NCBI GenBank assembly: GCA_947589155.1
Contig: CANQBH010000009.1
Span: forward strand, 1 to 63,279
Length of the DNA: 63,279 bases
Origin: an uncultured Lachnospiraceae bacterium
GTDB lineage: Bacteria; Bacillota; Clostridia; Lachnospirales; Lachnospiraceae
Direction of reading: 5' to 3'
Shown one piece after another: positions 8,252-14,661 of the stretch. Each line of letters begins with the position of its first letter. Position 1 is the first letter of the stretch. The position numbers and the translations under genes are program-made. The notes beneath the pieces were generated by a model. That model had not been told where the DNA came from and did no database searches. It was given only the letters and a program-made list of their open reading frames with translations.

Positions 8252-8885
8252 CCTGTCCCTGCTTATCCTCGGAGCGGCACAATCCCGCCAGCGGACATTC
8301 CCCGCACTTCGGGCTTCGGGCGAAGCAGATCGTCCGCCCGAAGGTGATGATCTGGATGTTATATAAGATCCAGTGATCCTCCGGCAGCACCTTCATCAGA
8401 TCGTACTCTATCTTTTCCGGATCTTCTTCCTTTGTAAATCCCAGCCTCCTTGAGATCCTCTTGACATGGGTGTCCACGACGATACATGGGTCGCGGTAGA
8501 TATTGCCGCGGATGACGTTCGCGGTCTTCCTTCCCACGCCCGGCAGCCGGATCAGATCCTCTAAGCGTTCCGGCACCTCGCCGCCGAACTCCTGCAGCAG
8601 CATCTTTGCGCAGTCCTTGATGTTTTTCGCCTTGTTGTGGTAAAAGCCGATGGAGCGGATGTCCTGTTCGAGTTCGCGCAGGTCGGCTTCGGCAAACGCC
8701 GCAAGATCCCTGTACTTGACAAACAGATCTTTGGTAACGATATTGACCCGCGCGTCCGTGCACTGCGCGCTGAGGATCACGGCGATCAGCAGCTGCCACG
8801 GCGTCTCGTGCTGCAAATAGCAGACGTATTCCGTCCCGTATGTCTGATCGAGGATCCGCAGGATCTCTTTTGTTCTCTTATCCAT
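8214..8885 (-). CDS. nth: Endonuclease III
   Basis: Base-excision-repair DNA glycosylase/AP lyase for oxidised pyrimidines. 223 residues, normal length. The helix-hairpin-helix LPGVGRKTANVI carries the catalytic Lys, the catalytic Asp lies in VVDTHVKR, and the C-terminal [4Fe-4S] loop is complete as C-x6-C-x2-C-x5-C (CFARSPKCGECPLAGLC). The 3' end overlaps the convergent gene by 38 bases, so the two transcripts are antisense at their ends. Confidence 0.95.
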   Translation of the reverse strand: MDKRTKEILRILDQTYGTEYVCYLQHETPWQLLIAVILSAQCTDARVNIVTKDLFVKYRDLAAFAEADLRELEQDIRSIGFYHNKAKNIKDCAKMLLQEFGGEVPERLEDLIRLPGVGRKTANVIRGNIYRDPCIVVDTHVKRISRRLGFTKEEDPEKIEYDLMKVLPEDHWILYNIQIITFGRTICFARSPKCGECPLAGLCRSEDKQGQVTAKNLRDPSAP

Positions 8886-8908
8886 GTTTTCCCCCTGAAA
8901 GGAAAGAA

Positions 8909-8943
8909 GTCCTACGCACGCCCGAAACGGCAGAACGTAAGAC
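8909..8943 (-). terminator. Terminator after the MntP-like gene
   Basis: Outer stem GTCTTACG/CGTAGGAC with an inner GCC/GGC pairing, followed on the minus strand by TTCTTTCC. It lies between the stop of the membrane-protein gene and the start of nth. Confidence 0.5.
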
Positions 8944-8951
8944 CCGCTTTC

Positions 8952-9536
8952 TTATATGATACGGATCACGCTTTTGCATAAGATCTCCGCGCCGGCGATC
9001 CAGAGCAGCACGGCTCCCGCAATATAAAAACCGGTCCTCGGCTCGATCCCGAAGTGGTAGCCGGTATAGATTCCGGCGATCACAAAAAGCACGGAGCAGA
9101 TGATGATATCTGCGATCAGCATGACGACCGACGTTCCCACAAAACCGTGGGCGCAGCCCGCCGCGATCATATACAAACTGGTGACGGCGATGATCTTGAT
9201 GTAATCGCGCACCAGAATATCTTCCCGCCGCTTCTCGTGGATAAACTCTTTCTTGATGGCTTTTACGAGCAGGCGCAGGCCGAGCAGCGCGAACACCACG
9301 ACAGAGACCAGATAACCGATCTCCTGCGGCTCCTTCACAAGACCGTATTTTCCCGCTTCGTATGCGGCGAAGTAGCCGCCGAAGAAAAACACGAACTGCA
9401 AGAGCGTCACCAGAAAACAGGCGATCGCCAGCGACGACCTCCTGACGCGCGCCAGCATGGAGCCTTCCACTTCCATGGACGCGAAGATATCAAAACTTAT
9501 TCCGACAATGATCAATAATGATTCTAACCAACTCAT
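8952..9536 (-). CDS. MntP-like (DUF204) membrane protein, putative manganese efflux
   Basis: 194 residues, six hydrophobic segments arranged as two similar halves separated by a basic loop (KAIKKEFIHEKRREDILVRDY). The first helix carries an acidic residue in GISFDIFASMEVEG, as in the MntP family where a conserved Asp binds Mn(II), although the exact MntP signature is not complete. Likely an inner-membrane cation exporter. The TetR regulator gene just upstream and in the same direction, with inverted repeats in the 120-base gap, suggests local control. Another small six-helix transporter family is possible. Confidence 0.6.
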   Translation of the reverse strand: MSWLESLLIIVGISFDIFASMEVEGSMLARVRRSSLAIACFLVTLLQFVFFFGGYFAAYEAGKYGLVKEPQEIGYLVSVVVFALLGLRLLVKAIKKEFIHEKRREDILVRDYIKIIAVTSLYMIAAGCAHGFVGTSVVMLIADIIICSVLFVIAGIYTGYHFGIEPRTGFYIAGAVLLWIAGAEILCKSVIRII

Positions 9537-9604
9537 CGAATCCTCCTAACGCACAACAGCGCGAATATAGTATAGCGGATAAAGGCCGCGCCATACATAT
9601 GCAA

Positions 9605-9653
9605 ACCGCGCGCGGTGTCATAGAGACTTATACATTCCCGCCAATCTGTATAA
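9605..9653. promoter_or_regulatory. Two inverted repeats between TetR and MntP-like genes
   Basis: A 12-base perfect palindrome ACCGCGCGCGGT (9605-9616) and a second repeat TTATACA-12-TGTATAA (9628-9653). Neither is followed by a T-run, so they look more like operators for the adjacent TetR protein than terminators. Role is inferred. Confidence 0.4.
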
Positions 9654-9656
9654 CGC

Positions 9657-10217
9657 TCAGCACAGGATATTCAGCATCGACTCCTGCGACAGCGCCAGAT
9701 ACACATCCACCACTTCGTTGACCGGCTGCTGCATTCCGTTTTCGATCCAGCGCAGCAGGAGCATACAGGCCGTCGCGCCGTAATATTCCGCGATCAGTCC
9801 CGGAGACACCCAGTCGTATTTCAGTTTCTTCGCGACAACGCCGTAGTCCATATGGTTGAGCACGATCTCTTTCGCGCAACTGAGCAGCATATCCGAAAAC
9901 GCATTCTGCCCTTCCAGCCGCACCGCTTTTTCGTAGAACGTCTTCTCGTTCTCAATGGTCGTCAGGATATAGGCGAGCCCTTCCCGTATCATGCCCGCGT
10001 TAAACAGCGGCATGGCCGGTTTCATCAGTTCCTCGCGCACGATCCATTCCAGAAGTTCGTATTTGTCCTGAAAATGGTTGTAGAACGTGGGACGGATAAC
10101 GCCGGCCTTGTCTGTGATCTCTTTAATTGTGATCTTTTCGATGGGGCGGGTCCTGCTCAACTCCTTGAGGCTTTCGGCGAGGACCACGTCGATCCCGTTC
10201 TTCCCCTGATTTACCAT
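9657..10217 (-). CDS. TetR/AcrR family transcriptional regulator
   Basis: 186 residues. The N-terminal DNA-binding domain reads KELSRTRPIEKITIKEITDKAGVIRPTFYNHFQDKYELLEWI, with the classic TFYNHFxxKxxLL recognition helix; the C-terminal helical part (EKTFYEKAVRLEGQNAF, AEYYGATACMLLLRWIENGMQ) is of the DhaS-like TetR_C type. It follows the HD-GYP gene in the same direction, and probably controls itself or the MntP-like gene downstream. Confidence 0.88.
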   Translation of the reverse strand: MVNQGKNGIDVVLAESLKELSRTRPIEKITIKEITDKAGVIRPTFYNHFQDKYELLEWIVREELMKPAMPLFNAGMIREGLAYILTTIENEKTFYEKAVRLEGQNAFSDMLLSCAKEIVLNHMDYGVVAKKLKYDWVSPGLIAEYYGATACMLLLRWIENGMQQPVNEVVDVYLALSQESMLNILC

Positions 10218-10225
10218 AAACTCAC

Positions 10226-11278
10226 CTACATCAGCAGTTTTACGATCGTGATATTATAGGCGCTGCGGTCCGCCAGCAGGTCGATCTCCCCGCTGCCGTC
10301 CACCGGACGCACCGTTGGCCGTCCCATAAATCCCGCGTGGTTTTCCACGACGATCGCGTGCCGCCCGTCCGAAAGCACGACCTCGCTGCCCAGCGGATAT
10401 AGCGCCATACGCGCGGTCATGACCTTGACGATCTCCGGAGAAAACTCCATGCCGCTGCGCGCCATGATATATTCCATCACATCCGCCGGAAGATAGGCTT
10501 CGTGGTACGGGCGTTTGGAGACCATCGCGTCATAGACGTCCGCCACGCGCAGGATCTGCGCGATCCGCAGCGTCTCCCCGTCGTGCAGGCCGCGCGGATA
10601 TCCCATGCCGTTGTACCACTCGTGATGTTCATAGACCGCTTCGATCACGCGCTGCGGGAAATGGAACTCCTGCTTGAGATACTCGTAGCCCTTGCGCGGG
10701 TGCTCCCGCATTTCTTTGATCTCCTCCTCGGTCAGCGGACGCGGCGCGTCCAAAAGTTCCGGCCGGATAAAGACCTTGCCGATGTCGTGCAGGAACGCCG
10801 CCATGACCAGATCCTGCATCTCTTCCTCGTCCAGATCAAGATTCGCGCCGATGACCGCGCAGATCACGCCGACGTTCATCGCGTGGAAATAGGTGTAACC
10901 GTTGTAGGTCTTCAGATCCACCATATTATAAACGACGTCATCCTCCAGCATCACGTCGTTGACGACCGTCTCCGCCATCAGGCGCACCAGACTCTCCTCC
11001 GGTCCGAGGTTTTCTTCTTCGGCCGCTTTGGAAAACACGTTGCGGATCATCTGCAGCGCTTCCTGATGCACTTCTTTTTGTATGACCGGCGTGATCTCGA
11101 TATTGCGGGAGATCTCGTCGTCGATATACACGCCCGCAAGACCGATATACCTCAGATAGGTGATGTTTTCCTGCGTCAGTTTTGTGTTCCTGTTCAGCAG
11201 CATCGTGCCGCTTGCGTCGTGCAATTCCTGTCCGAGCGTCATGCCCGCTTTTAACTGCTCCGCCGGTACATATCTCAT
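10226..11278 (-). CDS. HD-GYP domain phosphodiesterase
   Basis: 350 residues. The central HD-GYP domain shows AAFLHDIGKVFI (metal-binding HD), REHPRKGYEYL, EHHEWYNGMGYPRGL (HHE and GYP) and ILRVADVYDAM, all expected for a two- or three-metal c-di-GMP phosphodiesterase. The N-terminal 110 residues form a short DUF3391-like region (YVPAEQLKAGMTLGQELHD); there is no receiver or membrane segment, so the input signal is unknown. It begins 12 bases after an 80-residue protein, likely one unit. Confidence 0.88.
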   Translation of the reverse strand: MRYVPAEQLKAGMTLGQELHDASGTMLLNRNTKLTQENITYLRYIGLAGVYIDDEISRNIEITPVIQKEVHQEALQMIRNVFSKAAEEENLGPEESLVRLMAETVVNDVMLEDDVVYNMVDLKTYNGYTYFHAMNVGVICAVIGANLDLDEEEMQDLVMAAFLHDIGKVFIRPELLDAPRPLTEEEIKEMREHPRKGYEYLKQEFHFPQRVIEAVYEHHEWYNGMGYPRGLHDGETLRIAQILRVADVYDAMVSKRPYHEAYLPADVMEYIMARSGMEFSPEIVKVMTARMALYPLGSEVVLSDGRHAIVVENHAGFMGRPTVRPVDGSGEIDLLADRSAYNITIVKLLM

Positions 11279-11290
11279 GGCCTTCCCCCG

Positions 11291-11533
11291 TTATTTCTGT
11301 TCGTCTTCATCAAACTCTACCGTGACAAAAAATCCTTTCGGCGTCTCCTTGATATCGACTACCTTCCCCTCGGTCGACTTCAGCCGCTGCAGGGTCGGGT
11401 AATTGGCGGACATCGCGTAGGATCTGCCCAGCGTGTAGTAGTAGGAATTTGGAAGTTTGCTCTCCGCAACCGGAAGGATCTGTCCGATCTCCACCAAATT
11501 CTGCCGCTCCATCTTAAACTCCATGTATCTCAT
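11291..11533 (-). CDS. Small hypothetical protein cotranscribed with HD-GYP gene
   Basis: 80 residues, no family recognised. It contains a central motif NSYYYTLGRSYAMSANYP and a C-terminal beta-rich acidic half (EGKVVDIKETPKGFFVTVEF). The start at 11533 has GGAAGG seven bases upstream; M4 and M8 are alternatives. The 12-base gap to the HD-GYP start suggests a functional partner, possibly a small regulatory or adaptor protein, but nothing in the sequence proves it. Confidence 0.6.
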   Translation of the reverse strand: MRYMEFKMERQNLVEIGQILPVAESKLPNSYYYTLGRSYAMSANYPTLQRLKSTEGKVVDIKETPKGFFVTVEFDEDEQK

Positions 11534-11546
11534 GTCTTTTCCTTCC

Positions 11547-11602
11547 GCGCTTTTCTCGGATCACCGGTAATCACGCGCTTTTTTCTCGGATCACCGGTAA
11601 TC
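11547..11602. repeat. Tandem duplication of the end of the DUF308 gene
   Basis: Two near-identical copies (11547-11572 and 11575-11602) of GCGC-T(n)-CTCGGATCACCGGTAATC, differing only in T-run length. The inner copy includes the last codons and stop of the DUF308 gene; the outer copy is a non-coding echo between this gene and the next. Confidence 0.85.
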
Positions 11603-12172
11603 GTCCAGATCTTCTTCCCGAAGGATGTCGGTATCCACGACGTCCCTTGCCGCTTTGTTGACCTTGTGCACGATGAAGATTCCCGTCAGCCCGTCGTAGA
11701 CCAGCATAATGCCAATCAGGATCATTGTGACCTTGACCAGACCGAACGCGTTGCATATGCAGAGGATGCCGAGGATCAGGTTGAGCGCCGCCATCAGCAG
11801 GATGCTCCACCAGTTGTCGGCTCTGTTCTGCTTTGCCTCAAAGCCCAGCGTGATATCCTGCACGCCGTGCACGACCAGAAGCACGCCGATCGCGATCGGG
11901 ATCAGGGACGCCATCATCTCGGGACGGAAAAACATCCACACGCCGATCAGGATGACCAGCAAAGAGACAATGATGGCAAGATAATTCTTGACCGGCTCCA
12001 AAAGTTGCGGCACAAAGAGCGCCAGTCCGGAAACCGCAAGCACGATGGCGATGACTCTGGCGATGACGGTCACGACCGTCTCCGGATAAACGATCAAAAG
12101 AATACCGATGACGACGCTCAGCAGCGCCGACAACGTAATGTTGATCTTAATGCTTTTTAATTTTTCTATCAT
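11591..12172 (-). CDS. DUF308 (HdeD-like) membrane protein
   Basis: 193 residues when started at the ATG at 12172, which has GGGAGGAGATCC immediately upstream; the frame is open further upstream but without such a site. Six hydrophobic helices in pairs (ITLSALLSVVIGILLIVYPE, ...IIVSLLVILIGVWMFFRP, ...SIPIAIGVLLVVHGVQDI) match the repeated DUF308 unit of HdeD-type proteins. HdeD is linked to acid stress in enterobacteria; the role here is unknown. A short charged tail (REEDLDDYR) ends the protein. Confidence 0.8.
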   Translation of the reverse strand: MIEKLKSIKINITLSALLSVVIGILLIVYPETVVTVIARVIAIVLAVSGLALFVPQLLEPVKNYLAIIVSLLVILIGVWMFFRPEMMASLIPIAIGVLLVVHGVQDITLGFEAKQNRADNWWSILLMAALNLILGILCICNAFGLVKVTMILIGIMLVYDGLTGIFIVHKVNKAARDVVDTDILREEDLDDYR

Positions 12173-12268
12173 GGATCTCCTCCCATAACCGCTGTTTCTT
12201 TCGGTTTTACCCATAATCTTAGACATATTTTCGCCTTTTGTCAATTCCATCGGCGCCGCAAAACCAAC

Positions 12269-12297
12269 AAAAAAGGAAATGCCGCTACGGCATTTCC
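12269..12297 (-). terminator. Terminator of the peroxide operon
   Basis: Ten-base perfect stem GGAAATGCCG/CGGCATTTCC with a three-base loop, followed on the minus strand by six Ts. The loop is the stop codon of the regulator gene itself, so the last codons are part of the terminator. Confidence 0.85.
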
Positions 12298-12728
12298 CCA
12301 AACCCCTGCATGATCTTTCGCAGCAGGAGGTACAACTGCTTTCCTTCTTCCGGCTGCAAATTCACGCAGCCCGCCATCCGCTCCGGAATCGAAAGCGCGC
12401 TCTCCCTGAGCGCCAGCCCTTCTTCGGTCAGCGATATGTTCAGGATCCTCTCGTCCCCGCGGTCTCGTTCCCGCCGCAGATAGCCCTTCTGCTCCAGTTT
12501 TTTCAGGAGCGGCGTCAGCGTTCCCGAATCCAGATAGAGTTTTCTCCCGAGTTCCTTTACTGTGATGTTTTTCTGCTCCCACAGCACCATCATCGCGATG
12601 TACTGCGTATAGGTCAGGTCCAGTTCGTCCAGATACGGCTTGTAGCGCCTGACGATCTCCTTGGCGCAGGCATACAAAGGAAAACAGACCTGATTGTCCA
12701 GTTTTAACGCTTCGTATCTTTCTTCCAT
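12285..12728 (-). CDS. ohrR: OhrR-type MarR regulator with redox cysteine
   Basis: 147-residue MarR-family repressor. Cys15 in NQVCFPLYACAKEIVRRYKP is at the position of the peroxide-sensing Cys of Bacillus OhrR, and the following DELDLTYTQYIAMMVLWE and the winged helix (ITVKELGRKLYLDSGTLTPLLKKLE, RERDRGDERILNISLTEEG) match the family. OhrR proteins leave DNA when the Cys is oxidised by organic hydroperoxides. It is the last gene of an operon with a peroxidase, a reductase and thioredoxin, so autoregulation of that operon is likely (inference). Ohr itself is not present. Confidence 0.85.
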   Translation of the reverse strand: MEERYEALKLDNQVCFPLYACAKEIVRRYKPYLDELDLTYTQYIAMMVLWEQKNITVKELGRKLYLDSGTLTPLLKKLEQKGYLRRERDRGDERILNISLTEEGLALRESALSIPERMAGCVNLQPEEGKQLYLLLRKIMQGFGEMP

Positions 12729-12736
12729 GATTTGTC

Positions 12737-13045
12737 CTACATCTGTTCCGCAAGCAGTTGCTTCAGGCTCTCCTTCGGCTGGAAGCCCACCGTCTGCGCG
12801 GCTACTTCGCCTTTCTTTAAGACAATGAGCGCCGGAATGTTCATGATGTTATACTTTCCCGCAAGCTCGTCGTTTTCATCTACGTCCGCATTGAAGAAAG
12901 CGACCTCTTTCATTTCTTCCGATAACTCGTCCACGACCGGCGCGATCATCTTGCACGGCCCGCACCATGTCGCGGAGAAATCCACCAGCGCTATGTCCGC
13001 CTGCAGCGCTTTACTCATATCGTTGTTTGTGATCTTTGTAACCAT
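12737..13045 (-). CDS. trxA: Thioredoxin
   Basis: 102 residues, normal length, with the active site WCGPCK around residue 28, buried Asp region VDFSATW and cis-Pro loop NIPALIVLKKG. It is the electron donor for the peroxidase two genes upstream and the substrate of the reductase just before it. The gene lies 15 bases after that reductase and eight before the regulator. Confidence 0.93.
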   Translation of the reverse strand: MVTKITNNDMSKALQADIALVDFSATWCGPCKMIAPVVDELSEEMKEVAFFNADVDENDELAGKYNIMNIPALIVLKKGEVAAQTVGFQPKESLKQLLAEQM

Positions 13046-13060
13046 CGTCTCTCCCCCTTG

Positions 13061-13921
13061 TTATTTTTTTAGTCCCTGCAGATAGGAGACCGCGGAAAGC
13101 GCCGCGATATTCCCCTGACCTGCCGCCTTGATATACTGATACGGCTTGCCGACGATATCCCCGCAGGCAAAAAGGCCCGGCAGATTCGTCTTCATGTCCG
13201 CGTCCGCCTGCACATGGCCGTCCTGCATCGCCAGTCCCGGCACGAGCTGCTCCGGCGCTACGCTGTCCCGCAGGATAAACACGCCGTCCACCGCCAGCGG
13301 GCCGCCGTCGGTTTCCAGCGTCTCCACCGTCCGGCCGCCTGTGACGTTTTGCGGTTTCCTATGCAGGATCTCGATCTTTCCCGCGTCGTCCGGACAACTT
13401 TTTCCCATAGGGATATAATACACCTTTTTTGCGATCTCCGCCAGATATTTCGCTTCTTCCCACGCTTCTTCATGGTAGCCGACGACGGCGACCGTCCGGC
13501 CTTTGTAAAGCGCCGCGTCGCAGGTCGCGCAATAACTGACGCCGCGCCCCAGAAACTCGCGCTCGCCCGGGAAGGATTCCTGCTGGCTCATGCCCGTAGC
13601 GACAATCACGCTGTCGGCTTCGTACAGGTTTTCCGCAGTCTGCACGTTGAAATAGTTTCCCATCGCGTAAACGCCCGTCACCCTTTCCTCGACGGCGGTG
13701 ATCCCGAGGCTCTCAAGATGTCCGAGGAGCGCCTTTGCCAGTTCCTCGCCGGAGACCGCGGGCAGTCCCGGATAATTTTGTATTTCCTGCGCCTTGACCA
13801 CCTTTTCGCTGACCGCCGCGCTTCCTAAGAGCAGGATCTTTTTCCGGCGCACCGTCGCGGTGATCGCCGCGGAGATGCCGCCCGCGCCCGTACCTATAAT
13901 GATGATCTCATATCGCTCCAT
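13061..13921 (-). CDS. Thioredoxin reductase-like flavoprotein lacking NADPH motifs
   Basis: 286-residue two-domain flavoprotein. The FAD-binding GTGAGGISAAI is at the N-terminus, the redox dithiol is CATC (around residue 132), and the C-terminal FAD motif is GLFACGDIVG. In NADPH-dependent TrxB the second nucleotide domain reads GGGDSA and HRRxxxR; here the positions read VVGYHEEAWEEA and YYIPMGKSC, so the usual NADPH contacts are missing. That matches the ferredoxin- or flavin-linked thioredoxin reductases described in clostridia (FFTR class) better than TrxB. It sits between a Trx-dependent peroxidase and a thioredoxin, which supports a thioredoxin-reducing role. Confidence 0.82.
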   Translation of the reverse strand: MERYEIIIIGTGAGGISAAITATVRRKKILLLGSAAVSEKVVKAQEIQNYPGLPAVSGEELAKALLGHLESLGITAVEERVTGVYAMGNYFNVQTAENLYEADSVIVATGMSQQESFPGEREFLGRGVSYCATCDAALYKGRTVAVVGYHEEAWEEAKYLAEIAKKVYYIPMGKSCPDDAGKIEILHRKPQNVTGGRTVETLETDGGPLAVDGVFILRDSVAPEQLVPGLAMQDGHVQADADMKTNLPGLFACGDIVGKPYQYIKAAGQGNIAALSAVSYLQGLKK

Positions 13922-13933
13922 AGCCGACCCTTT

Positions 13934-14476
13934 CTATAACAGTTCTCTGACGCACCGGTCAAGTTCTCCCATGTCCGCGGTCGGCTCAAATCTTGCGACC
14001 ACATTGCCGGAACGGTCTATGACAAACTTCGTGAAATTCCACTTGATATCCGGATTTTCCTTATAGTTTTTATCCATCTTTTTCAGCAGCGCTCCCATCG
14101 CCATCGCCTTCGGCCCTTTGCCGAACCCTTCAAATCCCTTCTGCGATTTCAGATAAGAAAACAGCGGGATCGCGTTCTCGCCGTTGACGTCCGCCTTCTT
14201 CATCTGCGGGAAACGGGTGTGGTATTTCAGCGTGCAGAATTCCGTGATCTCCTCGTCGGTCCCCGGCGTCTGTCCCGCGAACTGGTTGCACGGCACGTCG
14301 ATGATATCGAATCCTTCTTCATTATATTTTTCATACATTTCTTCCAGTTCCTTATACTGCGGCGTGAAACCGCATCCGGTCGCGGTGTTCACCACCACGA
14401 GCACCTTCCCTTCATAATCCCTCAGGGAGATGTCCTGTCCGCTCTGTCCCGTTACGCTGAGATCGTAGATGTTCAT
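13934..14476 (-). CDS. Thioredoxin-type glutathione peroxidase (Cys form)
   Basis: 180 residues. The peroxidatic Cys is in NTATGCGFTPQY, and the other active-site residues are seen in VPCNQFAGQTPG (Gln) and DIKWNFTKFVID (Trp, Asn). The resolving Cys in DEEITEFCTLKYHTRFP marks the monomeric thioredoxin-dependent type, so glutathione is probably not the reductant. The active site has Cys, not selenocysteine. First gene of the redox operon; promoter and operator-like repeats lie in the 180 bases upstream. Confidence 0.9.
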   Translation of the reverse strand: MNIYDLSVTGQSGQDISLRDYEGKVLVVVNTATGCGFTPQYKELEEMYEKYNEEGFDIIDVPCNQFAGQTPGTDEEITEFCTLKYHTRFPQMKKADVNGENAIPLFSYLKSQKGFEGFGKGPKAMAMGALLKKMDKNYKENPDIKWNFTKFVIDRSGNVVARFEPTADMGELDRCVRELL

Positions 14477-14532
14477 GTCGTTCCTCCTTTTTCTCTAGTG
14501 TGTCCTGTTTTGCGCCGCAATATGTCTTTTGT

Positions 14533-14582
14533 ATTGCGATTATGATTGCGCTCTATTTGATTGCGTACAATCTTTACAAGAA
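14533..14582. promoter_or_regulatory. Operator-like ATTGCG repeats in the leader of the peroxide operon
   Basis: Three copies of ATTGCG in one orientation (14533, 14545, 14560); the last is part of the near-perfect palindrome GATTG-CGTA-CAATC (14569 side to 14559). They lie between the likely transcription start and the peroxidase ATG, where a MarR/OhrR repressor could block elongation. Assignment to the operon's own regulator is inference. Confidence 0.5.
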
Positions 14583-14583
14583 C

Positions 14584-14612
14584 AATATAACAGCCGCTCG
14601 CGCGGCTGTCAA
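14584..14612 (-). promoter_or_regulatory. Promoter of the peroxide operon with palindromic spacer
   Basis: Reading leftwards: -35 TTGACA (14612-14607), 17-base spacer, -10 TATATT (14589-14584). The spacer together with the last half of the -35 is a 20-base inverted repeat (ACAGCCGC-4-GCGGCTGT). The same hairpin followed by a U-rich stretch could also end transcripts arriving from the MCP gene. Confidence 0.75.
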
Positions 14613-14661
14613 CTGTTTTTTTAATTTTTTGCGTTTATTTTTACGGTTTTCTTTTCGGCGT

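Noticed and set aside
11591-12301. Longer start for the DUF308 protein (236 residues)
   Set aside because: The extra N-terminal part is polar and has no good ribosome binding site, while GGGAGGAG stands directly before the ATG at 12172.
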